A stretch of DNA of 64,000 nt, from the NCBI RefSeq assembly GCF_002214605.1, contig NZ_CP015193.1, positions 1,034,978 through 1,098,977 on the forward strand, in the 5' to 3' direction. How positions within the stretch are numbered: position 1 is the stretch's first letter; the number at the start of each line of letters is the position of its first letter. The DNA comes from Thermococcus chitonophagus. GTDB lineage: Archaea > Methanobacteriota_B > Thermococci > Thermococcales > Thermococcaceae. A program made the position numbers and the translations under genes. Below the pieces are notes generated by a model. That model ran no database searches. It was given only the letters and a program-made list of their open reading frames with translations, and was not told the origin of the DNA. Positions 9,050 to 21,318 of the stretch are shown here, in pieces.

Positions 9050-9540
9050 AGGTTAAAGGAAGGGCTTGGAAGTATGGGGATCACATAGATACCGACGTCA
9101 TAATCCCCGCGAGATACCTCAACACCTCTGATCCAAAGGAGTTGGCTCAACACGTGCTCGAGGATCTAGACCCAGAGTTCAGGTTCAAGATGAAGCCTGG
9201 GGACATAATAGTGGCCGGCGAGAACTTCGGGTGTGGCAGTTCAAGAGAGCACGCCCCATTGGCGATAAAAGCAGCCGGGGTTTCCTGCGTAATAGCCAAG
9301 AGCTTTGCGAGGATATTCTACAGGAACGCAATAAACATTGGACTTCCAATTCTCGAGGCTCCTGAGGCAGTTGAGAGGATAGAGACGGGAGATGAGCTCG
9401 AGGTAGATTTCTCCACGGGAGAGATTAGGAACCTGACTAAAGGGGAAGTATACCACGCGAATCCTTTCCCTGACTTCATAATGGAGATCATCAAGGCCGG
9501 AGGCCTAATAGAATGGACTAAGAGGAGGTTAGCCAAATGA
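9046..9540 (+). CDS. leuD: 3-Isopropylmalate dehydratase, small subunit
   Basis: A 164-residue swivel-domain partner of LeuC that supplies substrate-recognition residues. The family motifs are [13 protein letters not shown] at the N-terminus, and [14 protein letters not shown] in the middle, where the substrate-binding loop lies. Length is usual for archaeal LeuD. It overlaps leuC by ATGA at its start and leuB by ATGA at its end, which points to translational coupling through the three genes. Related archaeal small subunits serve homoaconitase or citramalate isomerase; the leucine context favours LeuD, possibly with both activities. Confidence 0.92.
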   Translation: MKVKGRAWKYGDHIDTDVIIPARYLNTSDPKELAQHVLEDLDPEFRFKMKPGDIIVAGENFGCGSSREHAPLAIKAAGVSCVIAKSFARIFYRNAINIGLPILEAPEAVERIETGDELEVDFSTGEIRNLTKGEVYHANPFPDFIMEIIKAGGLIEWTKRRLAK

Positions 9541-10604
9541 TCAAGATAGCGGTAATTCCTGGGGACGGAATAGGTAAGGAAGTAGTTGCGGAGGGACTAA
9601 AGGTTCTCAGAAAGTTAGAACAGCTCAGCAACGTGAAGTTCGACTTTCAAGAATATCCCTTTGGCGCTGAGCACTACCTCAAAACTGGGGAAACCCTGCC
9701 GGACTGGGCAATTGAAGAATTCAGGAAGTTCGATGCCATATACTTTGGGGCAATAGGTGACCCCAGGGTAAAGCCTGGAGTTCTCGAGCATGGAATACTG
9801 CTCAAGCTGAGGTTCTCCCTTGACCTCTACGTTAACCTGAGGCCAGTCAAGCTGTACCACCCGAAGCTCACACCGCTGAAGGAGAAGGAGAAAATTGACA
9901 TGGTCTTCGTCAGAGAGAACACCGAGGGGCTGTACGCTGGTGCGGGAGGATTCCTCAGGAAGGGAACTCCCCAGGAAGTAGCAATTCAGGAGATGATAAA
10001 CACCCGCTACGGTGTGGAGAGGACAGTAAGATTTGCATTTGAGTACGCCAAGAAAACGGGAAGGAAGAAGGTAACCCTCGTGGACAAGGCCAATGTTCTA
10101 ACCTATGCCCACGATCTCTGGCAGAGGGTCTTTGCCGAGGTCTCAGAGGAGTACCCGGAGATTGAAACTGACCACTATTACGTCGATGCAATGGCAATGA
10201 AAATGGTTCGCTCTCCCGAGATCTTCGAAGTAGTTGTTACACCCAACATGTTCGGTGATATTCTAACGGACCTGGGGGCGGAGATAGTCGGTGGGCTAGG
10301 TTTAGCTGCATCAGGGAACATACACCCTAGGAAGGTCTCTATGTTCGAGCCTGTTCACGGTTCTGCCCCAGATATAGCTGGAAAGGGTATAGCAAATCCC
10401 TTAGCGGCGATATTAACGGCTTCGCTCATGCTTGAGCATTTAGGGTTGGACAAAGAGTCTAAGACGGTGGAAAAGGCTGTTGCAAAGGTGATAGAAGAGA
10501 ATAAGGTAACTCCAGATTTGGGAGGTAGTTTGAAGACTCATGAAGTTGGAGATGCCGTTGTTAAAGTCCTAGAGGTGTTGTGGGATGAAGGAGAGGCGGG
10601 TTGA
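9537..10604 (+). CDS. leuB: 3-Isopropylmalate dehydrogenase
   Basis: A 355-residue member of the isocitrate/isopropylmalate dehydrogenase family; it oxidises and decarboxylates 3-isopropylmalate to 2-oxoisocaproate. The N-terminal GDGIGKEV loop, [10 protein letters not shown], the substrate-binding tyrosine and lysine region (near 135 and 185) and the metal-binding [17 protein letters not shown] segment are all present, followed by the [12 protein letters not shown] motif. Together with LeuCD it probably also converts methylmalate to 2-oxobutyrate for isoleucine. Starts inside the leuD stop (ATGA); its last 20 bases overlap the cimA start. Confidence 0.92.
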   Translation: MIKIAVIPGDGIGKEVVAEGLKVLRKLEQLSNVKFDFQEYPFGAEHYLKTGETLPDWAIEEFRKFDAIYFGAIGDPRVKPGVLEHGILLKLRFSLDLYVNLRPVKLYHPKLTPLKEKEKIDMVFVRENTEGLYAGAGGFLRKGTPQEVAIQEMINTRYGVERTVRFAFEYAKKTGRKKVTLVDKANVLTYAHDLWQRVFAEVSEEYPEIETDHYYVDAMAMKMVRSPEIFEVVVTPNMFGDILTDLGAEIVGGLGLAASGNIHPRKVSMFEPVHGSAPDIAGKGIANPLAAILTASLMLEHLGLDKESKTVEKAVAKVIEENKVTPDLGGSLKTHEVGDAVVKVLEVLWDEGEAG

Positions 10605-12189
10605 GCTGTACGATACCACCCTTAGGGACGGCGCCCAGATGGAGGGGATAAGCTTCTCACTTGAAGATAAGCTGAAGATAACTGAAAAACTTGATGAATT
10701 CGGCATACATTATATAGAGGGAGGATGGCCAGGTTCAAATCCTAAGGATATAGAGTACTTCAAGGCTGTTAAAGACCTAAGCTTGGAAAACGCTCAGATT
10801 GCAGCGTTCGGAAGCACGAGAAGGCCGAGGCTGAGGCCCGAAGAAGATCCAAACCTTAATGCCCTCGTTGATTCCGAGGCTCCAATAGCGACGATATTCG
10901 GTAAGAGCTGGGATCTCCACGTTACGGATGCATTAAAGACGACCCTTGAGAACAATCTCCAGATGATAGCGGATTCAATAGAGTACCTCAGAGAACACGG
11001 CATGAAAGTATTTTACGATGCCGAGCACTTCTTCGATGGATACAGGGCAAATTCAGATTACGCAATGGAGACCATAAAGACGGCTGAGGAGGCGGGAGCT
11101 GAGAGGATAGTCTTAGCTGATACCAATGGAGGGTCACTACCTTCCTTCATTAAGCAGGTAGTCGAGAGGGTTAGGGAAGAGATAAAGGTCCCCTTGGGCA
11201 TCCATGCTCACAACGATTCCGAGCTGGCAGTTGCCAACTCTCTCATGGCCTTTGAAGCTGGAGTTGTTCAGATACAGGGGACGATAAACGGTTACGGAGA
11301 GAGGTGTGGCAACGCTAACTTGATTTCAATAATCCCCGCCTTAGAGCTCAAGTACGGGGTTGAAGTTGTTGGAAAGGAAAAGTTGAGGAAGCTTAAAGAA
11401 TTAGCGCACTTCGTTGCCGAACTCGCCAATATGGAGATACCCAGGAACCAGCCCTACGTTGGAGACAGCGCTTTCGCCCACAAGGGTGGAGTTCACGTGT
11501 CAGCTGTCCTAAAGAATCCAAGGACATACGAGCACATAGATCCAGAGCTCGTTGGAAACAGGAGAAAGGTCGTAGTTTCAGAGCTCTCAGGAAAGAGCAA
11601 CCTCATATACAAGGCCAAAGAACTGGGTATAGACTTGGATGAGAAGGATCCCCACCTTCAGGAGATAGTGAACAAGATTAAGGAGCTTGAATTCCTGGGC
11701 TATCACTTTGAGGCTGCTGAGGCCTCGCTTGAACTGTTAATCGAGAAGATAAAAGGAAGGTACAAGCCCTTCTTTGAGCTTGAAAGGGCAAGAGTTATAA
11801 GCGAAATACTCCCCGGCCAACCCCCAATATCGGAAGCTACAGTAGTTGTTAAGGTTGACAGCAAGAGAGTCCACACAGCTGCAGAAGGTAATGGCCCAGT
11901 CAATGCCCTAGATCTGGCACTGAGGAAGGCCTTAACTGAATTCTACCCAGAGCTCAAGGAGATAAAGCTCGTTGACTACAAGGTCAGGGTTCTTGGGAGC
12001 GAAAAGGGAACTGCTGCCAAGGTCAGGGTTCTTATCCAGACGAGCGATGGAAAGAAGAGCTGGGGCACCGTTGGAGCATCGACGAACATAATAGAGGCAA
12101 GCTTAAACGCCATAATCGACAGTATGGAGTACTGGCTGATGAAGGAGTGTGGTAAAAATGAGAAGCGATGTGGTAAAGAGGGGAATTGA
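10585..12189 (+). CDS. cimA: (R)-Citramalate synthase-type LeuA paralogue
   Basis: A 534-residue HMGL/LeuA superfamily enzyme. The barrel starts with [17 protein letters not shown] and includes [14 protein letters not shown] and [12 protein letters not shown]. The WPGSNP segment near residue 50 and the long C-terminal region with a LeuA_dimer domain (about 400-534) match the citramalate synthase group rather than classical LeuA. Citramalate synthase condenses pyruvate and acetyl-CoA, the first step of the threonine-independent isoleucine pathway. Its place between leuB and ilvD, in an operon with no threonine deaminase, fits this role. The start overlaps leuB by 20 bases. Homocitrate synthase activity is a less likely alternative. 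Confidence 0.83.
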   Translation: MKERRVELYDTTLRDGAQMEGISFSLEDKLKITEKLDEFGIHYIEGGWPGSNPKDIEYFKAVKDLSLENAQIAAFGSTRRPRLRPEEDPNLNALVDSEAPIATIFGKSWDLHVTDALKTTLENNLQMIADSIEYLREHGMKVFYDAEHFFDGYRANSDYAMETIKTAEEAGAERIVLADTNGGSLPSFIKQVVERVREEIKVPLGIHAHNDSELAVANSLMAFEAGVVQIQGTINGYGERCGNANLISIIPALELKYGVEVVGKEKLRKLKELAHFVAELANMEIPRNQPYVGDSAFAHKGGVHVSAVLKNPRTYEHIDPELVGNRRKVVVSELSGKSNLIYKAKELGIDLDEKDPHLQEIVNKIKELEFLGYHFEAAEASLELLIEKIKGRYKPFFELERARVISEILPGQPPISEATVVVKVDSKRVHTAAEGNGPVNALDLALRKALTEFYPELKEIKLVDYKVRVLGSEKGTAAKVRVLIQTSDGKKSWGTVGASTNIIEASLNAIIDSMEYWLMKECGKNEKRCGKEGN

Positions 12190-13813
12190 AAGGGCTCCCC
12201 ACCGTTCCCTTTTTAAAGCTATGGGGCTAACGGATGAGGAGCTTGACAGACCACTCATAGGAATAGCTAACTCATTCAACGAGCTGATCCCTGGTCATAT
12301 ACACCTCAGGAAGATTGCCGAGGCGGTAAAGGCAGGAATCAGGATGGCCGGAGGGACTCCGCTTGAGTTCAATACAATAGGGATCTGCGATGGAATAGCA
12401 ATGAACCACTCCGGAATGAAATATTCGCTCCCCTCAAGGGAGCTTATAGCTGACAGCGTTGAATTAGTCGCTCAGGCTTATCACTTCGATGGAATAGTGA
12501 TGATTGCTTCGTGTGACAAGATAATCCCGGGAATGCTAATGGCTATGGCTAGGCTCGACGTTCCAGCTATTTTCGTTTCAGGCGGCCCCATGCTGCCAGG
12601 CAGGTTTAGGGGAGAGTACGTTGATGTAAAGACCGTTTTTGAAGCAGTGGGTGCCGTAAAGGCTGGAAAGATGAGTCTTGAGGAGCTTAAGCTTCTTGAA
12701 TCCGTAGCCTGTCCTGGTTGCGGCTCTTGTGCTGGAATGTTTACCGCAAACACCATGAATGCACTAACGGAAGCCTTGGGAGTTTCAATGCCGTGGAACG
12801 GAACTGCTCCGGCAGTTTACGCTCACAGGATAAGGATAGCCAAGAAAACGGGAATGCAGATAGTTAAGCTCGTTGAAGAGGACGTCAAGCCAAGCGACAT
12901 AATGACTAAGGAAGCATTTGAAGATGCCATAGCCGTTGATATGGCTCTAGGTGGCTCGACAAATACTGTCCTCCACCTTATGGCAATAGCACATGAGGCA
13001 GGAGTTGACCTAACTTTAGATGACTTCGACAGGATAAGTGAGATAACGCCAACCCTCGCAAAGCTGAGCCCCGCAGGAAAACACTTCGTCGTTGACCTCT
13101 ACGAGGCGGGAGGAATTCTTGGAGTAATGAAGAGGCTTGCTAAGAAGGGGATTATTCACGAGGACAGGATGACAGTTGCCTTGAAGACTGTAAAGGAATT
13201 GCTTGAGAGAGCATTCGTGGCCAGGGATGACGTGATAAGACCACTCGATAATCCTTACTCCCCTAGAGGGGGCATAATGATACTTAGAGGAACACTTGCC
13301 CCAGATGGGGCTGTAATCAAGGTATCAGCCGTTAACGGAGTTACCGTATTTGAAGGAACCGCCAAAGTTTATGACAGCGAAGAGGAAGCCACGAAAGCAA
13401 TCCTGAGCGGAGAAGTTGAGAAGGGCGATGTTGTTGTGATAAGGTACGAAGGCCCAAGGGGCGGCCCAGGAATGAGGGAGATGCTAACTCCCACTTCCGC
13501 TATAGCAGGGATGGGGTTAGATAAAGATGTTGCCTTAATTACAGATGGAAGGTTCTCCGGAGCAACGAGAGGAATTTCAATCGGCCACGTTTCGCCGGAA
13601 GCTGCAGAAGGAGGACCAATAGCCCTAGTCGAGAATGGGGATAGGATAAGGATAGACCTAAAGGCAAAGAGAGTTGACTTACTAGTTGACGAAGGTGAAC
13701 TTGAGGAAAGGAGAAAGAGATGGAAGCCAAAGGTTAAACCCCTCAAAGGGTATCTGAAGAGGTACTCGGAGTTAGTTACATCCTCAAATACTGGGGCAGT
13801 TTATAAATTCTAA
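12158..13813 (+). CDS. ilvD: Dihydroxy-acid dehydratase
   Basis: A 551-residue iron-sulfur dehydratase that makes the 2-oxoacid precursors of valine/leucine and isoleucine, the last shared step before transamination. The cluster cysteines are seen in CDKIIPGM and [17 protein letters not shown]. The C-terminal half has the [19 protein letters not shown] active-site region with its catalytic serine. The frame opens at a GTG (12149), but AAGGAG at 12142 places the start at ATG 12158, inside the end of cimA (32-base overlap). Last gene of the operon; a promoter for the next unit follows at once. Confidence 0.93.
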   Translation: MRSDVVKRGIERAPHRSLFKAMGLTDEELDRPLIGIANSFNELIPGHIHLRKIAEAVKAGIRMAGGTPLEFNTIGICDGIAMNHSGMKYSLPSRELIADSVELVAQAYHFDGIVMIASCDKIIPGMLMAMARLDVPAIFVSGGPMLPGRFRGEYVDVKTVFEAVGAVKAGKMSLEELKLLESVACPGCGSCAGMFTANTMNALTEALGVSMPWNGTAPAVYAHRIRIAKKTGMQIVKLVEEDVKPSDIMTKEAFEDAIAVDMALGGSTNTVLHLMAIAHEAGVDLTLDDFDRISEITPTLAKLSPAGKHFVVDLYEAGGILGVMKRLAKKGIIHEDRMTVALKTVKELLERAFVARDDVIRPLDNPYSPRGGIMILRGTLAPDGAVIKVSAVNGVTVFEGTAKVYDSEEEATKAILSGEVEKGDVVVIRYEGPRGGPGMREMLTPTSAIAGMGLDKDVALITDGRFSGATRGISIGHVSPEAAEGGPIALVENGDRIRIDLKAKRVDLLVDEGELEERRKRWKPKVKPLKGYLKRYSELVTSSNTGAVYKF

Positions 13814-13822
13814 ACGCAATTC

Positions 13823-13830
13823 TTATATAT
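13823..13830 (+). promoter_or_regulatory. TATA box after ilvD
   Basis: CGCAATTC followed by TTATATATTTTT, with a predicted start near 13853 and the ATG of the next gene at 13861. It separates the following membrane-protein unit from the ilv-leu operon. Confidence 0.5.
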
Positions 13831-13860
13831 TTTTACTACTTCCAATTTTTAGTGATCAAA

Positions 13861-14652
13861 ATGAGGAAGATAATTCTGGCATTTATCCTAGGCGTGATAG
13901 TTGGAAGTGGAGTGTTCTTAGTACCAAAGACCCTTACTAGGACTCCAAAAACCATAGGTCAGATGTTCGTGGGGAGACAGGATGTGTACTATGCGGGTTA
14001 TCCTGGGGACGTTATAGAGCTTCACGTTTACTGGATCAAAAAGAGGGGCAACATGTCTGCTGTTTACAGCATAAGGGATTTACCTAAGTGCCTGAACCTG
14101 TTGGCAATAGTGCCTTCCCACGAGGCAGTGAGTGGAGAAGTTGAGAAGGAGAAGTTCATCATATTGCTACAACTTAAAGGGGAGGGCAAGTGCACAGCCG
14201 ATGCAAAGTTCGTACTTAGGTCGGGCAATGTTGAAGTAAGCATGCCCATAAGAATTGTGGCCTATGGCGTAAAGAAGGGTAGCAAACTAAGAGTATATAC
14301 CTCCAAGGTGGCAGAAATTGGAAGTGAGGGGGATCTAAATGGGAGTATACTAGAGTATGAGATCTACAACCCAACGAACTCAAGTGTGTACATTAGGGAT
14401 GTAAAGATAGAGCTACCTGGGATAAGGATCGTGAACTTTTCTCCAATCCAGATTCCTCCGAAAACTTCAAGGATCTTAACATTTATCCTAAAAGACGATA
14501 GGCCAATAAAAACCGACATCGTACTTATAAGGCCCCTTCTCCTGTACAGCATCGGTAATGAAACACTCGAAATGCCCCTTGAAGAGTACAGATTTGAGAT
14601 TATCCCGGACTATACAGATATCCTGGGCAACACCCAAGTTGTAGTCAAATAA
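13861..14652 (+). CDS. Membrane-anchored extracellular protein of unknown function
   Basis: A 263-residue protein with an N-terminal hydrophobic segment (about residues 3-22, IILAFILGVIVGSGVF) acting as signal anchor, then a mostly beta-strand ectodomain. Segments such as EYEIYNPTNSSVYIRDVKIELPG and IQIPPKTSRILTFILKDD resemble immunoglobulin-like or CARDB-type folds, so surface display is likely, but I recognise no named family. The start at 13861 has GTGATC nine bases upstream and lies just after the predicted transcription start. The next gene, a DUF2079 membrane protein, follows after 22 bases and is probably cotranscribed. Confidence 0.65.
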   Translation: MRKIILAFILGVIVGSGVFLVPKTLTRTPKTIGQMFVGRQDVYYAGYPGDVIELHVYWIKKRGNMSAVYSIRDLPKCLNLLAIVPSHEAVSGEVEKEKFIILLQLKGEGKCTADAKFVLRSGNVEVSMPIRIVAYGVKKGSKLRVYTSKVAEIGSEGDLNGSILEYEIYNPTNSSVYIRDVKIELPGIRIVNFSPIQIPPKTSRILTFILKDDRPIKTDIVLIRPLLLYSIGNETLEMPLEEYRFEIIPDYTDILGNTQVVVK

Positions 14653-14674
14653 TGCCGAAAGGAGCGCTGAAATA

Positions 14675-15967
14675 ATGAAAAAGGGTGTAATCATAGCGAC
14701 TCTTCATTTTATAATCCTTACAACGCTCTCTCTAATCAAGTATGAAAACCTGCAGTATTGTAGCCTAGACCTGGGAATATTCACACAGTCACTCTCTTCA
14801 ATCCTCCACGGCATGTTCCTTTACAATACCGTGGAGTTTCAGATGTACGGGGCCTCAACGCATTTTGCCGTTCACTTCCAGCCGATACTCCTTCTAATCT
14901 TCCCCCTTTTTGCTGTTTTTAAAAGCCCAATAACGCTACTGATTCTTCAAAGTTTTGCACTTGCCATCTCGGTTCTAATAGCGTACCTCATAGCTATGGA
15001 GGTTAATGAAGAGATAGCCCTTCCAGTGACCATACTCTACGCCTGCAACTCCTCGTTAATTGGCATAGGGCTGTTCGAGTTCCACCCAGTTTCGCTTGCC
15101 GTTCCATTATTGCTCCTCTCCTTTTTAGCACTGCTTAAGAGAGAAAGCAAATTGTTCTACGTTACTAGCGCTCTTACCCTGAGCGTTAAAGAGGATGCAT
15201 TTCTCGGGATTCTAGGAATTCTCGCATGGGATACGCTGAAGAATGGGGTATCAAGGAGGAAAATAATTGAAGTGCTCTGCGTGCTTTTCTACGGCATACT
15301 GGTCATTAAGGTCGTGATCCCCCTCTTCGGAGGGAGATACATATACGAGTCCCTCTATAAAAGCATCAATATCGACCAGAGAAAACTCCTGTACTTTATC
15401 ACTGTCAACGCAACTTTTAGTTTCCTTCCCTTCCTGGATTATGAGTCAGTCATTCTGTTATTCTTACCTTGGCTTGAATCCCTGCTATCCTCAAGACCAA
15501 CGCAGACGATGATAGGCTTTCACTATTCCTATATGATAGTTCCGTTATCGTTTATAGCCTCAGTTTATGGAGCGAAAAAGCTTAATAAAAGAGCCCTGGG
15601 AGGGCTAGTAGTGGCTGGAATCTTAGTATCCTTAGCTACCCTGCCCATAACTTTCTCCCCAAACAAGGAGGATTTGAGCGTAGTCCACTATGCAAGACTC
15701 CACCAATACCCCAGGAAGAACGCATTCTGGGAGTTGATAAAGCTCGTTAATGGCTCCGTATATACTCAACCGAGGTTTTATGCCCCACTGTCAACTAAGA
15801 TCGACGTATACGTTTACCCGAGGGGAGCAAAGGTAGAGTACATACTACTTGATATGACAACGTATAGGGGGAGGATCTGGCTTAAAAGGTTCGGGAGGAT
15901 AAATAAAGTAAGGGTAAAGGTAATTAAATGCATCAACGGTGTATGCCTCTTTAGGGTGCAAAAATGA
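14675..15967 (+). CDS. DUF2079-family polytopic membrane protein
   Basis: A 430-residue protein with about ten hydrophobic segments across most of its length. The N-terminal part has the DUF2079 pattern DLGIFTQSL, followed by THFAVHFQPILLLIFPLF. This family is uncharacterised; its fold resembles GT-C-type glycosyltransferases, with an acidic residue in the first outer loop (here DLGIF), so transfer of a lipid-linked sugar is a possible but unproven role. Start at the ATG 14675 after a GAAAGGAG-type ribosome site. The stop overlaps the next gene by four bases, linking it to the acetyltransferase. Confidence 0.7.
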   Translation: MKKGVIIATLHFIILTTLSLIKYENLQYCSLDLGIFTQSLSSILHGMFLYNTVEFQMYGASTHFAVHFQPILLLIFPLFAVFKSPITLLILQSFALAISVLIAYLIAMEVNEEIALPVTILYACNSSLIGIGLFEFHPVSLAVPLLLLSFLALLKRESKLFYVTSALTLSVKEDAFLGILGILAWDTLKNGVSRRKIIEVLCVLFYGILVIKVVIPLFGGRYIYESLYKSINIDQRKLLYFITVNATFSFLPFLDYESVILLFLPWLESLLSSRPTQTMIGFHYSYMIVPLSFIASVYGAKKLNKRALGGLVVAGILVSLATLPITFSPNKEDLSVVHYARLHQYPRKNAFWELIKLVNGSVYTQPRFYAPLSTKIDVYVYPRGAKVEYILLDMTTYRGRIWLKRFGRINKVRVKVIKCINGVCLFRVQK

Positions 15968-16806
15968 TAAGGGAAGCCACGTTCGACGACGTTGCGGGAA
16001 TAGTGAAGTGTCACCTTTCTGACGTTGACATTCTCAGATATCACAGATTGAGCGTCTTTGAGAGGTACAAATATGGAGGCCCCTGGATGAGTGTTGAGAC
16101 CTGTTCAATCCATCTGAACTACTTATTCCTTCATAATCAGCCCGTTCTAGTTGCGGAACTTGAAGGCAAGATAGTTGGAGAAATAGAGCTACTGATTGAA
16201 GAGGAGATGCTTCTGGACAGGCTCAGGAGGATATGCAACGCAGATGTTCTCATGGTTCATAGGGAATTTAGAGGGAGGGGAATCGGGAGAGCATTAATGC
16301 AGAAAGCAGAGGAGATTGCCAGGGCAAGAGAATGCGATGTTATTGTGGTAACTCCTGAAGACAGATCCTATAGCTTCTATGAGAGGCTTGGATATAAAAA
16401 GTTGCTCGAGAACCATGTTGTAAAGATAAACACCGAAAAGTTTGATCCAGAAGATGCGAAGCTCCATGGCTTTTCGTGGGAAGAAGTGAAAGGGCTTGAG
16501 CTCGTTGCTGGAAGATTTCAAACTTCATATCATCATTGGTTTTCAAGCTTTGTAGATCTAATTGCGGGGATCGATAACATCTTGGAGTCGGGGAAGTTGG
16601 GGAAGTCGTACTACGTTATAAGGAAGCTACCCAGTGGATTAGGAGGAGTTTACATCTGGGGACGGGAAAAAGATATCCCGGAAATCCTCGGAAGAGCTAG
16701 AAAATATTTCAAGGAAGTTATAACAACATTACCCCAGGATTTAGCTGAAGAGTTCGAGGCTGAAATCCTTAGAAGGAACGTTATCTTGGGAAAGTGGATA
16801 TCGTAA
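15964..16806 (+). CDS. GNAT-family N-acetyltransferase
   Basis: A 280-residue protein whose N-terminal 150 residues form a GNAT domain: MIREATFDDVAGI start, VAELEGKIVGEIEL strands, and the acetyl-CoA pyrophosphate loop REFRGRGIGRALM, followed by YSFYERLGYKKL, a typical motif B. The C-terminal 130 residues are not clearly GNAT and may be a second, degenerate acetyltransferase-like or substrate domain. The acceptor is unknown. It starts inside the stop of the upstream membrane protein gene (ATGATAA). The tRNA promoter follows directly after the stop codon. Confidence 0.75.
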   Translation: MIREATFDDVAGIVKCHLSDVDILRYHRLSVFERYKYGGPWMSVETCSIHLNYLFLHNQPVLVAELEGKIVGEIELLIEEEMLLDRLRRICNADVLMVHREFRGRGIGRALMQKAEEIARARECDVIVVTPEDRSYSFYERLGYKKLLENHVVKINTEKFDPEDAKLHGFSWEEVKGLELVAGRFQTSYHHWFSSFVDLIAGIDNILESGKLGKSYYVIRKLPSGLGGVYIWGREKDIPEILGRARKYFKEVITTLPQDLAEEFEAEILRRNVILGKWIS

Positions 16807-16808
16807 AG

Positions 16809-16817
16809 TTTATAAAT
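16809..16817 (+). promoter_or_regulatory. TATA box of the tRNA-Ala/tRNA-Val pair
   Basis: TTTATAAAT centred about 33 bases before the tRNA-Ala 5' end, the usual spacing for archaeal tRNA genes with a few bases of 5' leader. Confidence 0.6.
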
Positions 16818-16846
16818 CAAGACCAAGGAAGTGAATGACGGACGGT

Positions 16847-16924
<78 letters not shown>

Positions 16925-16936
16925 TAAATTTTGGGC

Positions 16937-17014
16937 GGGCCCGTGGTCTAGACTGGTTATGACGCCACCCTGACAAGGTGGAGGTCCGGGGTTCAAATCC
17001 CCGCGGGCCCACCA
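16937..17014 (+). tRNA. tRNA-Val (anticodon GAC)
   Basis: Acceptor GGGCCCG pairs with CGGGCCC; anticodon stem CCACC/GGTGG holds loop CTGACAA with anticodon GAC; T stem CGGGG/CCCCG; discriminator A with encoded CCA. It lies 12 bases after tRNA-Ala and is probably processed from the same transcript. A broken reading frame on the opposite strand abuts its 3' end. Confidence 0.95.
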
Positions 17015-17155
17015 TTTCTGAAATTACATTCTCCACTATCCTCACCTTCTCAAGATACTCTTTTAAGAGCCTATAAACAAGAGCCGAGAGATTATAGCCC
17101 TCCTTTCTAGCTTCCTCCACCCAAACCCTATCCAATGTAAGTTAATCGTCGACAT
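17015..17155 (-). pseudogene. Frameshifted, truncated ribbon-helix-helix protein remnant
   Basis: On the minus strand an ATG at 17155 begins MSTINL, then a one-base deficit shifts the frame to LDRVWVEEARKEGYNLSALV and YRLLKEYLEK. Joined, the two pieces look like an N-terminal ribbon-helix-helix domain of the kind found in archaeal antitoxins and small regulators. The frame then runs without a stop into the tRNA-Val 3' end, so the original C-terminus is gone. Truncation exactly at a tRNA 3' end suggests past integration or deletion at this tRNA. The gene immediately upstream on this strand is the ClC channel. Confidence 0.4.
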
Positions 17156-17160
17156 GCCCA

Positions 17161-18774
17161 TTATGACAAATCATCTATGAACGTCTCTTCGAGGGCCATG
17201 TAATATCCCCTATATACATCGCTCTTAGTTACAACTCCCACTAATTTTCCAGTTTCATCAACAACTGGCAGAATTCTCTGTTTCATTAACAGCTCAAGGG
17301 CATCTCTGGCAGTCTTATCTTTTCCAATTGTATAGCCCTTTATGGGTTTCTTTGCTCCCTTTAAGACTTCTTGAATGCATATAATTCCAACAACGTTCTC
17401 ATCATTATCCAAAACTGGAAAACAGTCATGACCAGTTTGTGTAGCTTTTGAAATGACTTCCTCTTGGCTGAATCCAACCCTTAAATAAACAACATCTTTA
17501 GACATTATCTCTTCGACTTTAACCATCTCAAGTATCATTGGTTTGCCGGTTCTTATTTTCAGGCCTCTCTTCTCGAGCTTGAGGGTGTATACTGATGATC
17601 CCTTAAATATAAACCTCGCAATCAAGAAGCTGAGAGTTGAGGCTATCATTACCGCAGGTAGAAGAGAGTACCCTCCAGTGAGCTCCACTATCATAAGGAT
17701 TTGAGCTATAGGGGCTTGGGTTAATGCACTAAAGAACGCAGCCATTCCAATGAGTGAGTAGGTTTTAGGATCCAGCCCAAATAACAGGGCAAATGCTCCC
17801 CCGAGCATTGCGCCTATATAAAGACTAGGGGCAAAAATACCACCGCTAAAGCCCGATGCAATTGTAAAAACCGTTGCAATAGCCTTTGCAATGGCTAAGG
17901 TTATCATGATTTTCAGTCCTAATTTACCGAGTAGAGCTAGTTGAAGGCCCTCATAACCAACTCCAAAAATCCCATAATTCCTAAACTGTGATCCAATGAC
18001 CCCAACAATTAATGCTCCGAGAATTAATCTCGGGAAAAGGGGGATTTTCTCTAGTGCATCTCCAGTCTTATATAGGGATTTCGCAAAAAGAGGAGCTAGA
18101 ACACCCATGACTAACCCCATGAGAACGTAATAGGTACTTTCCGATATAGAATGAGAGAGACCTGTAGGTATTTCAACTCCAAAAGCTTTCCCGAGGAATG
18201 TCAATGTTATTGCATTCCCTATTATTGATGATATGAATATCGGCACTAAATTCAGAGAAAATGCGCCCATATAAATTACCTCAAGAGCAAACATAGCTCC
18301 AGCAAGGGGCGTGTTAAAAGTCCCAGAGATGCCGGCAGCCAGTCCGCATGTGGTTATTAATCTTCTCATCTGGGACGAAAGGGAAAGCCTCCTACCTATC
18401 CAAGATGCTATTGATGCCCCTATAAATCCAATTGGTCCTTCTCTACCTGCACTTCCCCCTGAGCCTATTGTTATTGATGTTGCAATGATTTTTAGGATTG
18501 CGAACTTCCCACTTATGTCCCCTTTTCTGAAGATCACGCTTTCTATAACCTCAGGAACCCCTGTTCCTCTTACTTTTGGATTGTTCTTAACTATTGGGTA
18601 TATAAAGAGAGCTCCTATTATTGGCATCAGAAATAACTTAAACTTGGCGGATAAAACACCAAAGAAAAGCCTCGTTGTTATGTTAACTAAAAATCTAAAA
18701 AGTAGGGCTCCAAGCCCCCCTCCAATACCTGCAATTATGGATGCAAATATTACCTTTGCCCATTTCCTTATCAT
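17161..18774 (-). CDS. ClC-family chloride channel or antiporter with CBS domain pair
   Basis: A 537-residue membrane protein. The ClC selectivity-filter segments are present: GTGVPEV (equivalent of GSGIP), GREGP with the gating glutamate, and GFSGGIFAPSLYIGAMLGG (equivalent of GxFxP). About ten to twelve hydrophobic helices fill residues 10-400. The C-terminal 120 residues form two CBS motifs (EEIMSKDVVYLR, and the segment ending VGVVTKSDVYRGYY), which bind adenine nucleotides in relatives. The frame is open from a TTG at 18789; I use the ATG at 18774. Whether it is a channel or an H+/Cl- antiporter cannot be read with certainty. Confidence 0.88.
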   Translation of the reverse strand: MIRKWAKVIFASIIAGIGGGLGALLFRFLVNITTRLFFGVLSAKFKLFLMPIIGALFIYPIVKNNPKVRGTGVPEVIESVIFRKGDISGKFAILKIIATSITIGSGGSAGREGPIGFIGASIASWIGRRLSLSSQMRRLITTCGLAAGISGTFNTPLAGAMFALEVIYMGAFSLNLVPIFISSIIGNAITLTFLGKAFGVEIPTGLSHSISESTYYVLMGLVMGVLAPLFAKSLYKTGDALEKIPLFPRLILGALIVGVIGSQFRNYGIFGVGYEGLQLALLGKLGLKIMITLAIAKAIATVFTIASGFSGGIFAPSLYIGAMLGGAFALLFGLDPKTYSLIGMAAFFSALTQAPIAQILMIVELTGGYSLLPAVMIASTLSFLIARFIFKGSSVYTLKLEKRGLKIRTGKPMILEMVKVEEIMSKDVVYLRVGFSQEEVISKATQTGHDCFPVLDNDENVVGIICIQEVLKGAKKPIKGYTIGKDKTARDALELLMKQRILPVVDETGKLVGVVTKSDVYRGYYMALEETFIDDLS

Positions 18775-18804
18775 CGGACTATTCCCCAATAACGGATGAT
18801 ATGA

Positions 18805-21314
<2,510 letters not shown>

Positions 21315-21318
<4 letters not shown>

